Assembly: GCA_963815495.1 (NCBI GenBank)
Contig: CAWFGW010000011.1
Span: 1-64,000 of the forward strand
Reading direction: 5' to 3'
DNA from: CAWFGW01 sp963815495
GTDB lineage: Bacteria; Bacteroidota; Bacteroidia; Cytophagales; JAAEPT01
Length of the DNA stretch: 64,000 bases
The notes under the pieces are model-generated. The model searched no databases and was not told the origin of the DNA. It saw nothing but the letters and a program-made list of their open reading frames with translations. Below, piece by piece: positions 34,501 through 43,034 of this stretch (position 1 is the stretch's first letter; the number at the start of each line of letters is the position of its first letter). The translations under genes were made by a program, and so were the position numbers.

Positions 34501-37500
34501 ACCATCAACATTGCGGATAATGACACCGTATGTTCTGGAGATACGATTACACTTTCTGCGGTAGTGACTAATGGGGTGAATTTTCAATGGAGCTCTACTA
34601 CAGGAAATATACTCACTCCCAATCAAGCCACTTCAGTAGCGATCCCTACGGTGTCTGATTATTACAAATTAACGGTGACGAATAGCATTGGATGTACCAA
34701 TGAAGACTCTACCTTATTAGTGGTTGAAACTGCGGATGTGTTAAATGCCGTAGCGCTAGAAGATTCCATTTGTTTTGGCGAAAGCACCCAACTCATTGCC
34801 TCAGGAGCAAGTTCAAATGTGGTGTGGCAGCAAAACGGTTTTGTTGCTTCTCCAAATAATGATACCACCACGGTTACCCCTACTTCTACCACCACCTTTT
34901 ATTTATCTGCCACTACCACGGGTGGCTGTAATGCTTCTGATTCCGTTGCTGTAAATGTCATTCCGCTTCCAAACGGCACATTGACGAGTGATACATCACT
35001 TTGTTTGGGAGACACCATTCAATTAATAGCCTCAGGTGGCACTGCTTACAACTGGGGTACACCTTACCGAGGCAACTTATTAGCTGCTAATGTTTTGGAG
35101 GTGTTCACAGATAAAGACACGACTTATGCTGTAAAAATAGCCAATGCATTTGGTTGTGAAGACTCACTCGTTGTTGCTGTAGCCGTAAATACACCTGAGG
35201 CCATTACCATCAACCCGATTGACACTATTTGTTTGGGACAAACAGATACCCTAACGGCTGTGGCGAATAATGTCACTGCCGTCAACTGGTCAGCTGCTAG
35301 TGGTGTGATTTCAACACCCAATCAACTAATCACACCTATCACACCTACGGTGGATGAATATTACTTCATTGACATCACGGACAACAATGGTTGTGAAAAC
35401 AGTGACTCCATTTTAGTGATTACAGAAACAGCACCCCCTGTCACAATCTCCGCTGCAGATGATAGCATCTGTGCGGGCGAAAACACCCTATTAATTGCGA
35501 ATAGTTTATCATCCAACTTCACCTGGTTTCAAAATGGATTTGTAGCAACTCCAAACAATGATTCGACCATTGTGAACCCAACGACAACTTCAATTTTTAG
35601 TGTAATTGCTATTTCCTCCAATGGGTGTAATTCATTCGACACCATCACAATTTTTGTTGATCCAATTCCAACTGGAACACTGTCCAATGACACGACTATT
35701 TGTTTGAATGATACGATCACCCTTACGGCTGGTGGAGGTGTTTCGTATGATTGGGGAACACCTTACCGAGCGAACTTATTAGCTCCTAACCAACTGCAAG
35801 TATTTTCTGACAGAGATACCACGTACATCGTAAAAATCTTTAATTCTTTGGGTTGTTATGATTCGCTTTCAGTGAATGTGTCACTTAACCCTGTTACTCC
35901 AATTAGCATCACTCCATTAGATACCGTTTGTTTGGGTGATACCGTTTCTTTATCTGCTACAGCTAACAACATTAATTCCAGCAACTGGACCACTGGTGCG
36001 GGGACTATCTTTTCTCCAACACAACTGACTACGGACATCACTCCAACCACCGATGGTTATTATTTCTTGAACATTCTTGATAATAACGGGTGTAAAAACA
36101 GCGACTCCCTCCTAGTCATTACAGAAACCGCCCCTGCAGTTTCAATCACTGCTTCAACGGATAGCATTTGTGAGGGAGATAATGTTTTATTAGTAGCCTC
36201 AAGTTTGTCTTCGACCTTTACCTGGATTCAGAATGGTTTTGTGGCAACTCCTAACAATGATTCCACCATTGTGAACCCAACTACAACTTCCGATTTCAGT
36301 GTAATCGCTACTTCCTCCAATGGTTGTAATTCATTTGATACCACCACAATTTTTGTAGATCCAATTCCGACCGGAACGCTGTCCAAGGACACAACTATTT
36401 GTTTGAATGACACAATCACCCTTACTGCTGGCGGAGGTGTTTCTTATGACTGGGGAACGCCTTACCGAGCGAACTTATTAGCACCGAACCAACTGCAAGT
36501 ATTTTCTGATAGAGATACCACGTACAGCGTAAAAATCTTTAACACCTTAGGTTGTTATGATTCGCTTTCAGTGAGTGTGTCACTTAACCCAATTACACCG
36601 ATTAGCATTACTCCATTAGATACGGTTTGTTTGGGTGATACCGTTTCGTTAACTGCTACGGCTAACAACATTGTTTCAAGCAACTGGACCACTGGTGCGG
36701 GAACGATCTTCACACCTACACAGCTCACTACTGATATTGAGCCTTTCACTAGCGAATTTTATACCTTGACCATCATAGATCTAAATGGTTGTAGCAATTC
36801 AGACTCTACACTTGTGATTGTCGAATCCTCTCCAAACATAACTATCGTAGCGTCATTGGATAGTATTTGTGCAGGAGATAGTTCATTGCTTGTCGCAACG
36901 GGTGCAGCCACTAATATCACTTGGTTTCAAAATGGTTTCGTGAGCACTCCTACTAGTGCTACTACTTATGTTACCCCTACGAGCACTACACAATTTATGG
37001 TGAGAGGAAAAACTTCTGATGGCTGCGATGCCTTGGATAGCACAACAATTTTTGTTGATCCATTACCTGTGGTTGGACTTCCTAACGATACTTCTCTTTG
37101 TATCAATGACTCCCTTATTTTAGTTGCACAAGGTGGAACTACTTATGATTGGGGAACGCCTTATCGTGCTAATTTACTTGCTCCCGATTCCTTACAAATA
37201 TTCCCGGATCGAGACACATCTTATACCGTAACTACTAGCAACTCATTAGGCTGTACGATTAGTACAACCGTCAACGTAACGATCAATGCACTTCCAGGCA
37301 TTCAAGCCTCTGGCGACACGGCAATCTGTGAAAACCAACCCGTACAATTACTTGCTACAGGCGGAATGTCATATAGCTGGTCTCCTGCGCAATTCTTAAA
37401 TGATAGTAGCATTGCTAATCCAACCGCTACACCATCAAATACCATCAATTATGTGGTTGCCGGCACGGATGCCAATGGCTGTACAAATCGAGACTCGGTT

Positions 37501-40500
37501 CAACTTGATGTGACCCCAGCTCCAATTTTGACCATTACGCCTAACGATACCTCTATATGTATTGGAGAATCAGTCTCATTAAATGTAACAGGTGCAACTA
37601 CTTATGTCTGGTCGCCATCTGCCTCATTAAGTGACACGACAACGGCTAACCCAACTGCGACTCCTACCACGACTACCTCTTATGTAGTGGAAGGTACTTC
37701 AGGAAACAACTGTACTGCTACAGACTTTATTACCGTTACGGTTAGCAGTGTTCCTACCATTACTGTTTCAGCTATTGCAGATACCATTTGTCGAGGAGAT
37801 TCAACTCAGCTTACTGCCACTGGTGGGGCTATTTATTCGTGGTCAGGTGGCCCGGCTTCGACTCCAAATTCAGCTTCCACTTTTGTGAATCCAACGGTAG
37901 ATACCCGTTACAAAGTTGAAGTGACTACTCTATCCGGCTGTTTTGACTCTGCTTTTGTAGATGTCTTCATTGATCCAATTATTACCATCAATGTGGTGAA
38001 AGATGACACCGTGTGTCTTGGAGACACGATTACGTTATCGGCCGCAGTGGCTAACGGGGTTGCTTATCAATGGACAACAGGTGCTGGTGAAATATTTAAT
38101 CCAGATTCATTGACAACGAAAGCGGTACCTTTTATGTCAGAAAATTATGTGTTAACCGTAACCAATGTTATTGGCTGTACAAACTCCGATACCGTAGCGA
38201 TTTTCACGCAAACCTCACCAGGATTAACGATTGCTCCACCATTAAGTGATAGCTTGTGTTTAGGCGACAGTACGTTGTTGATTGCCTCTGGTGCTCCAAA
38301 TATAACGTGGTTTCAAAATGGTTTTGTGGTTTCACCGAATAACGATTCAACGTATGTAAAACCTACTAGTCCAACTACCTTCATTGCTCGTGGATCATCG
38401 TCTATTGGTTGTGATGCTCTGGATAGCATTCGCATATTTGTCGATCAAATTCCTTCAGTGGCCATCACCAATGACACCTCCATCTGTGAAGGCGACTCTT
38501 TAGTTATTGTAGTAAGTGGCGGCACAAATTATTCTTGGAGTCCAATTTACCAAGGTGTTCAGTTAAGTACCGATTCCATTTTAGTTTCACCAGACGTAGA
38601 CACGGTTTACACGGTGACTGTCTCGAATAGCACGGGTTGTACAATTCCTGCTAGCACACGGATAACTGTTAATCAAAAACCATCGGTGACAATATCGGGT
38701 GATACAACAACCTGTTTAGGGAAATCCATTCAATTGATTGCCAATGCACCAGCTGCGACTTCTTTTGCTTGGAGGGAGGTAACTAACCTTCCTGTAATTG
38801 GAACGAACGATACACTTTCTATTACTCCTTCGGCTTCTCTCTCCTACTTGGTTGAGGTCACAGCAGCGAACGGTTGTTTGGATAGGGATACCGCATCTAT
38901 CACTATTACCTCATTACAAAACACAGGCATTTCCAATGACACAAGCATTTGTGTTGGCGACTCGGTGAACCTTTCAGCTTTTGGTGGCGATAATTATTTA
39001 TGGTCTCCAAGCAGATTCTTAAATGATTCTACGGCACAAAACCCAATTGCTAAACCTGATACAAGCATTATCTACAGTGTCACTATCCGTACAAATGATG
39101 GTTGTTCAGCCATACAAACAGTAACAATTAACACGAATGTGATTCCAACTGGTCAGTTGGTGTTAAGCCAAGATACGTCTTGTTTTGGCAGTTCGTTCAC
39201 GGCAACAGCTTCTTTATCAGCCCCTTCACAAGCCAATGCTTCTGGAACCTATTCTTTTGATAATGGTGCAACTTTCTCAAATTCAAATCAACTCAATGTG
39301 ACACAATTCACAGCAGGTGATACAACTATCCGCTTAGTCTTAAAAGATAACATCGGGTGTATATCTGTTATGCCCATCAATGAAACACATACGATGTTAA
39401 CTGCTCTGGCTATGAAGATTGACACCCTTGTGGTACCTTCCTGTACACCTCCTCCAGGCGAATTTAGAGCCTATGATTTCTCGGGTGGAATTTCTCCATA
39501 CAAGTTTAGCTTAAATGGTGACACGGCAATTCAAACCTCGGACACCACCATAACCAATGTGCTTCCAGGTTCTTATATTGTGAGTATAGAAGATGCTTTT
39601 GGTTGTAAATTCGATAACAACATCAATTTTAATAGCTCTATCACTTTTGATACCTCTGTTGTGCATCCTGTATGTTTTGGTGACAGTACAGGCTCCATTA
39701 CTTTCTCCAACATTCAAGGGGGGCTTACGCCTTACCAGTTAAGTTTTGGTGATACGCTTGATTTTGGCTCAGATACGGTCTTTAATAACCTGAGCAGTGG
39801 CATAAAAACCATTTTCTTAAAAGATGCTTCGGGTTGTCTGTTACAGACTAACATCAGCATAAATGGTTCTCCTGAAATTAGTCCTCAAATTACTGCTCAG
39901 CAAAACATAACGTGTTTTGGAGATAATAATGGCGAAATCACCTTTAACATTGTAGGAGGAACTGCTCCTTTTAGATCAATTTTATCTGGAAACTTACAAA
40001 TTGGAAATGGACCATTTACCTACACTAATTTACCAGCCGCAAAAGACACTTTATTTGTAATTGATGATCGCTCATGTTTGGACAGCATCATCTTCGAAAT
40101 TACTCAGCCCTTGCCAATCGAAACGTCAGCATCGGTAGTCTCCTCGCCAACAGGTTGTAATTCTGACGATGGTGAAATACGCATCACCTCTACTACGGGT
40201 GGTTCAGGGTTCTATGAGTTCAGTACCGATTCTTCAACAATATTTACGGATAGTGTAACGGTTGCTGCTAATTTGATTAACATACCAAGTGGCGTGTATA
40301 CGATAATCACCAAAGACAGTCTCCATGGCTGCTTAGACACGACTATAGTTTTCCTAAATGCTTCGAATGGTTTATTGCTTGACAGCATTAATAACAACAG
40401 CCAAAACCCGAACTGTCAGAACTTAAACGGATCAATTGCATTAGCTAACCTAAAAGGTGCACCACGACCTTACGAACTAAAACTAGTGGACAACATTAAT

Positions 40501-41682
40501 AACAGCATTGTTGAGGATTATCAATCCGATTCTGCATTTGCACCACTGGTTGCAGGAAACTATACTGTAGTGATTAAGGATGCGGTCTCGTGTGAATATT
40601 TCTATGATGTGCCTTTAGCGAAATATACGCCTATCACGATTAACTTAACTACCATTGAAGCGTCATGTGGATTGGACAATGGTCAAGTCTTAGTTGATGC
40701 TGACAATGGTTCTGGAAATTACCAATACAGTTTACAAGAACTGGACTTATCTTCCCCTGAAATCGTACAGCCAGATTCAGCTTTTAAAGAATTAGCGGAC
40801 AATACCTATCTCATCAATGTACTCGACACCGAAGACCCAACCTGTTCTTCCACAGACACGGCAATAGTAACAACTAGCAGCATTGGTTTAGTATTAAAAA
40901 CAGATACTACGTCTTGTTTTGGTGCTGCTGATGCACGTATCACTATTTTAGATATCATCAATGCCAACAACAGCCTATACCTATTTGAATTTAGCGTAGA
41001 TGACACACTTGGATTTACTACTGACACCATCTTTAACAACTTAACGGGTGGTGCACATACGGTATTCATCAAACAAATTGATCGTCTAACAGACGAAGTA
41101 TGCGTGTATGAAGATCTTGACGAAACAGCGTCAACGGCTAGAGTAAGTGCCAATGGTGGAAAAAGTGTAGAGGTGCCGGAACGTGAAGAGTTAACTGCAA
41201 ACATCACCACACTCCCGAGCGATTACGGTAAAGCAACAGGTTCCATCTTCTTACATGAAATTCGTGGCGGTAGCAAGCCTTATGCCTTTAGCATTAATGA
41301 CAAAGAAGACTTCGTAGCTCTTGCTAACCTTGATGGGGTAAGCGAAGAGTCTCGAGGGTATGCCGAAGGGTTACACACCATTTATATTAAAGACAAAAAT
41401 GGCTGTCTTCTAGAGCTGGAGGCTGAAATTGGGCGTACCTTGTATATACCGAATATTTTCACGCCAAATGGTGATGGTAAAAATGACTTCTTCTATATCA
41501 GTAACTTACCAGAATCTGGTGCTAAATTAAGAATCTACGACCGATGGGGTATCTTATCCTACAAGAGCTTCTACTACCAAAACGATTGGGACGGTAAAAA
41601 TCAACCTGATGGGTTATACTACTATGAATTAGATACGCCAACGCAACTTTATAAAGGTTGGGTTCAGATTGTCAGGAAGTAA
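31537..41682 (+). CDS. Giant SprB-like adhesin with T9SS type B sorting domain
   Basis: 3381 residues, intact. Apparent GTG start followed by a signal peptide (ICIGAILFFAVYTNSHA). Then a SprB-like repeat (ETCNNNKDGQISVIPDGGTP), a PKD-like domain (SYDWLFPDGSP), and from about residue 300 to 2560 some 30 Ig-like repeats of 70-80 residues. Each repeat has a Cys in an xICxGES-type strand and one in an NGCxxxD-type strand, suggesting a disulfide per repeat. Next come several SprB-type repeats (PVCFGDSTGSITFSNIQGG, ITCFGDNNGEITFNIVGG) and a type B C-terminal domain (IPNIFTPNGDGKNDFFYI, YDRWGILSY, WDGKNQPDGLYYYEL). SprB of Flavobacterium is the mobile gliding adhesin, so a surface adhesin role is inferred. 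The nearest downstream gene is unrelated and on the other strand; no sprF-type partner is seen. Confidence 0.93.
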   Translation: MIKHIKFLKICIGAILFFAVYTNSHAAPYTTLVDSTITDANCSVVNTVGGCIGGTGSAVLTFTVNAPANNLQRIRVLGTKEIQIDTVLTAGSTIYSITLDSLCKGSYIVIASVFIPGLGIFPDVITSFTVGGSDAIETTNNFSDETCNNNKDGQISVIPDGGTPPFSITWNDGNTDFDRFNLSPTMYSYTVTDQVNCSYEDSVIIEQGEVIISDFTFSNVCQNLPTTFTDASTNSSASPLSYDWLFPDGSPASASAQGPHDVAFSSSGAKNIQLVVDNGTCSDTSNQTLTVFPRPTFTPIPDVAICAGESVQLSATLGTDYTYSWSPNNGSLSGTNIRNPLATPDTTTTYVVAITTPNGCTANDTVTVTVNPLPVINPLFTDSTICEGESIQLQVNSGGSYSWTPADSLNNPSIFNPTTSPKATTLYKVVMSTGAGCSDSTTITLNVNPRPSLTPPSNKTICENDSVQLIPTGPTIVNYQWSPGNSLSDSTIASPYAKPLILTQYEVRGFDNNGCYDSAFVTVTVNTAPVVVASENDSICFGESIILTATGANSYLWSPGDSLSSTTSPSPIANPSTTTDYIVRGQNLAGCFAYDTVNIKVNSLPSLTVTNDTAICQGENILLNATGAGSYSWSPDSTLSAGNVASPTAQPSQTTTYVVVGENAFNCQTSDSVLITVNSLPNLTVTADTAICETLSLPLSASGADSYVWSPNDGSLNDITLANPIATPDNTTTYTVIGTDGNNCSSSVNVTITINSRPTITAEKDTTLCAVQPVSLAASGGNTYTWSPSQFLNDSTSATPIATPLSNVSYEVTGTDANGCVGKDTVTINVFSLPTVVASNDTALCIGESVSLNATGADNYSWTPNTTLNQDDIPNPVATPNSTSKYYVTGTDGNSCSNTDSVTVTINPLPLINISPDDTICRGESTLLTASNPTGGTFVWSDASTLSASTGASVTASPLIDTRYKVEVTTPQGCIDSAFVDVFIDPIITINIADNDTVCSGDTITLSAVVTNGVNFQWSSTTGNILTPNQATSVAIPTVSDYYKLTVTNSIGCTNEDSTLLVVETADVLNAVALEDSICFGESTQLIASGASSNVVWQQNGFVASPNNDTTTVTPTSTTTFYLSATTTGGCNASDSVAVNVIPLPNGTLTSDTSLCLGDTIQLIASGGTAYNWGTPYRGNLLAANVLEVFTDKDTTYAVKIANAFGCEDSLVVAVAVNTPEAITINPIDTICLGQTDTLTAVANNVTAVNWSAASGVISTPNQLITPITPTVDEYYFIDITDNNGCENSDSILVITETAPPVTISAADDSICAGENTLLIANSLSSNFTWFQNGFVATPNNDSTIVNPTTTSIFSVIAISSNGCNSFDTITIFVDPIPTGTLSNDTTICLNDTITLTAGGGVSYDWGTPYRANLLAPNQLQVFSDRDTTYIVKIFNSLGCYDSLSVNVSLNPVTPISITPLDTVCLGDTVSLSATANNINSSNWTTGAGTIFSPTQLTTDITPTTDGYYFLNILDNNGCKNSDSLLVITETAPAVSITASTDSICEGDNVLLVASSLSSTFTWIQNGFVATPNNDSTIVNPTTTSDFSVIATSSNGCNSFDTTTIFVDPIPTGTLSKDTTICLNDTITLTAGGGVSYDWGTPYRANLLAPNQLQVFSDRDTTYSVKIFNTLGCYDSLSVSVSLNPITPISITPLDTVCLGDTVSLTATANNIVSSNWTTGAGTIFTPTQLTTDIEPFTSEFYTLTIIDLNGCSNSDSTLVIVESSPNITIVASLDSICAGDSSLLVATGAATNITWFQNGFVSTPTSATTYVTPTSTTQFMVRGKTSDGCDALDSTTIFVDPLPVVGLPNDTSLCINDSLILVAQGGTTYDWGTPYRANLLAPDSLQIFPDRDTSYTVTTSNSLGCTISTTVNVTINALPGIQASGDTAICENQPVQLLATGGMSYSWSPAQFLNDSSIANPTATPSNTINYVVAGTDANGCTNRDSVQLDVTPAPILTITPNDTSICIGESVSLNVTGATTYVWSPSASLSDTTTANPTATPTTTTSYVVEGTSGNNCTATDFITVTVSSVPTITVSAIADTICRGDSTQLTATGGAIYSWSGGPASTPNSASTFVNPTVDTRYKVEVTTLSGCFDSAFVDVFIDPIITINVVKDDTVCLGDTITLSAAVANGVAYQWTTGAGEIFNPDSLTTKAVPFMSENYVLTVTNVIGCTNSDTVAIFTQTSPGLTIAPPLSDSLCLGDSTLLIASGAPNITWFQNGFVVSPNNDSTYVKPTSPTTFIARGSSSIGCDALDSIRIFVDQIPSVAITNDTSICEGDSLVIVVSGGTNYSWSPIYQGVQLSTDSILVSPDVDTVYTVTVSNSTGCTIPASTRITVNQKPSVTISGDTTTCLGKSIQLIANAPAATSFAWREVTNLPVIGTNDTLSITPSASLSYLVEVTAANGCLDRDTASITITSLQNTGISNDTSICVGDSVNLSAFGGDNYLWSPSRFLNDSTAQNPIAKPDTSIIYSVTIRTNDGCSAIQTVTINTNVIPTGQLVLSQDTSCFGSSFTATASLSAPSQANASGTYSFDNGATFSNSNQLNVTQFTAGDTTIRLVLKDNIGCISVMPINETHTMLTALAMKIDTLVVPSCTPPPGEFRAYDFSGGISPYKFSLNGDTAIQTSDTTITNVLPGSYIVSIEDAFGCKFDNNINFNSSITFDTSVVHPVCFGDSTGSITFSNIQGGLTPYQLSFGDTLDFGSDTVFNNLSSGIKTIFLKDASGCLLQTNISINGSPEISPQITAQQNITCFGDNNGEITFNIVGGTAPFRSILSGNLQIGNGPFTYTNLPAAKDTLFVIDDRSCLDSIIFEITQPLPIETSASVVSSPTGCNSDDGEIRITSTTGGSGFYEFSTDSSTIFTDSVTVAANLINIPSGVYTIITKDSLHGCLDTTIVFLNASNGLLLDSINNNSQNPNCQNLNGSIALANLKGAPRPYELKLVDNINNSIVEDYQSDSAFAPLVAGNYTVVIKDAVSCEYFYDVPLAKYTPITINLTTIEASCGLDNGQVLVDADNGSGNYQYSLQELDLSSPEIVQPDSAFKELADNTYLINVLDTEDPTCSSTDTAIVTTSSIGLVLKTDTTSCFGAADARITILDIINANNSLYLFEFSVDDTLGFTTDTIFNNLTGGAHTVFIKQIDRLTDEVCVYEDLDETASTARVSANGGKSVEVPEREELTANITTLPSDYGKATGSIFLHEIRGGSKPYAFSINDKEDFVALANLDGVSEESRGYAEGLHTIYIKDKNGCLLELEAEIGRTLYIPNIFTPNGDGKNDFFYISNLPESGAKLRIYDRWGILSYKSFYYQNDWDGKNQPDGLYYYELDTPTQLYKGWVQIVRK
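34498..37293 (+). repeat. Four tandem 699-bp super-repeats inside the adhesin gene
   Basis: Anchor Trp codons of the YDWGTPYR motif lie at 35053, 35752, 36451 and 37150, i.e. exactly 699 bp (233 residues) apart. Each unit holds three Ig-like domains. Units 2 and 3 are very close at DNA level (for example caactgcaagtattttctga in both), units 1 and 4 more diverged. A further, more diverged unit lies at about 37980-38670. Boundaries given are approximate; the period is exact. Confidence 0.85.
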
Positions 41683-41745
41683 GAGTCACAAAAAAAAACA
41701 TGAGAGTTCTCTTCGAATACCTGATTGGGGTTAATCTTCCAACTA

Positions 41746-41800
41746 CGTCATTGCGAGCGGAATGAAATGAAGCGCGGCAATCTCCCTATCGAAGCAACGG
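41746..41800 (+). repeat. Dispersed intergenic repeat, copy 3
   Basis: 55 bp, inverted relative to 10346-10400 and nearly identical to it (cgtcattgcgagcggaatg, then aagcgcggcaatct). It lies between the convergent adhesin and cupin genes. Confidence 0.8.
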
Positions 41801-41847
41801 ATTTTTTTGTCTACTGATGACATAATAACTTACCACGTCCATCCCAT

Positions 41848-41879
41848 AGCGCAAGGTTAAGCGGAGCGGTCCTTGCGCT
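41848..41879. terminator. GC hairpin between convergent genes
   Basis: agcgcaagg (41848-41856) and ccttgcgct (41871-41879) form a 9-bp perfect stem with a 14-nt loop. Placed between the stops of two convergent genes, it could end transcription from either side, but no T-run follows; it may instead be part of a repeat element. Confidence 0.4.
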
Positions 41880-41931
41880 TACAACGGTAGAAAGATCTAG
41901 GTTAGGTTCATCCTATTGCTAGCGTTGATAC

Positions 41932-42435
41932 TTATTCCAATCTAGAAAGCCTGCTAATTATACGTTCCAATTCAGGATAACGCTCAATCAAGTTATTCCT
42001 TTCGGCAATTTCAAAATCCTGAAAATCAAAACCTGGAGAGACTGTACAGCCAACCAATCCAAACCCTTCTTTTGTTTTTAATTCAGAAGCAAACCAAGCG
42101 CCTGCTGGCACCATCGCTTGAGGTTTTTCACCGTGCTGTAAGTTTTTCCCTAATAGAATTTCTTCAAAACTTCCATCTTCAAGAATGACGGAAATCAAAA
42201 ACGATTCTCCCAAATAATGATGCCACAACTCATCGGATTTGATCCGATGAAAGGTTGAGAAATCGGTCTTTTCTAACAAATAATAAATCGCTGTAGAATG
42301 ATTGCGAGTAGCAGGAAATACGTCACCGTGTTCAAAAGTAGTTTTACTGCGGTAGGTCTCAATATAAAAACCTCCTTCAGGGTGAGGTTGTAAGCCTAAG
42401 CATTCAACTACTTGTTGAGCAGTTAATTCTTCCAT
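41932..42435 (-). CDS. Cupin family protein (DUF985 / Cupin_5)
   Basis: 167 residues. The whole protein matches the Cupin_5 pattern: CLGLQPHPEGGFYIETYRS at the start, STAIYYLLEKTDFSTFHRI, DELWHHYLGE with the conserved histidines, and GLVGCTVSPGFDFQDFEIA. The family is a small beta-barrel of uncertain function, possibly sugar or nucleotide-sugar binding. The start overlaps the end of gldD by 13 bp, so it is probably co-transcribed with the gldE-gldD genes. Confidence 0.85.
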   Translation of the reverse strand: MEELTAQQVVECLGLQPHPEGGFYIETYRSKTTFEHGDVFPATRNHSTAIYYLLEKTDFSTFHRIKSDELWHHYLGESFLISVILEDGSFEEILLGKNLQHGEKPQAMVPAGAWFASELKTKEGFGLVGCTVSPGFDFQDFEIAERNNLIERYPELERIISRLSRLE

Positions 42436-43034
42436 TCCAACGTTTGGATTAAATGTTGGGCATCTTGTTTGACAAAGTCAATTACAGGAGCCAACGAATC
42501 ATTTTTATTTGCGGTAGAAAAGTAGATTACACCACGTAAGAAATTGGTGGTTGAATCGTGTACAAAAAACTGATATTGACTAGGCACATCACCTTCTAAA
42601 GTGATTGTGGTTAAGTGGTTACCATTCGGTAGTGTTCCTACTTCTGGTGTAATGCCATAGGCTTTTACATCGTGACCATAAGCCAAACGGTAAGCTTCAT
42701 TGATGTAACTATCCAATGAATCTGAATTGTCGTTAATCGCCTTATAGGTAATGTGAATCGAAGAATTCAATTCAGGGTATTTTAAAATTTTATATAATTT
42801 CTTTTTATCACTGTAAGAAGAAGCTGTGTCATCCCATGCCAAAGCATGAACAGAATATTCAAAGGAGTAAGGCTTGTCCGATTCGTTAAGAAGTTGATAT
42901 TTTTGCTCTGGTAATTCAATAAAATTTAATCCTTTTGGTTTTGGTTTATAATCACCACCACAACCAATTACCAAAACGAGTATTGTTAATAATAATGCGT
43001 ACTTAGTCTTCAAAATCAAGTTCTTTATTTTCAT
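42423..43034 (-). CDS. gldD: GldD, gliding motility lipoprotein
   Basis: 203 residues with lipobox LVIGCGG and the conserved start of the mature protein YKPKPKGLNFIELPEQKYQ, characteristic of GldD. In Flavobacterium johnsoniae GldD is required for gliding and T9SS function. Its gene follows gldE there too. Here gldD overlaps the end of gldE by 32 bp. Confidence 0.9.
   Translation of the reverse strand: MKIKNLILKTKYALLLTILVLVIGCGGDYKPKPKGLNFIELPEQKYQLLNESDKPYSFEYSVHALAWDDTASSYSDKKKLYKILKYPELNSSIHITYKAINDNSDSLDSYINEAYRLAYGHDVKAYGITPEVGTLPNGNHLTTITLEGDVPSQYQFFVHDSTTNFLRGVIYFSTANKNDSLAPVIDFVKQDAQHLIQTLEWKN

Noticed and set aside
40806..41210. 134-codon open frame on the minus strand inside the giant adhesin
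   Set aside because: Antisense shadow of SprB-type repeat sequence; composition is that of a complementary reading, with no domain signal.
31537..41682. CRISPR or tandem-repeat array
   Set aside because: The periodic signal comes from protein repeats in one open frame (units of ~75 residues and 699 bp), with no short identical repeats and unique spacers.
41848..41879. tRNA-like or rho-independent terminator with certainty
   Set aside because: The stem lacks a following T-run and has no tRNA features; kept only as a low-confidence hairpin.
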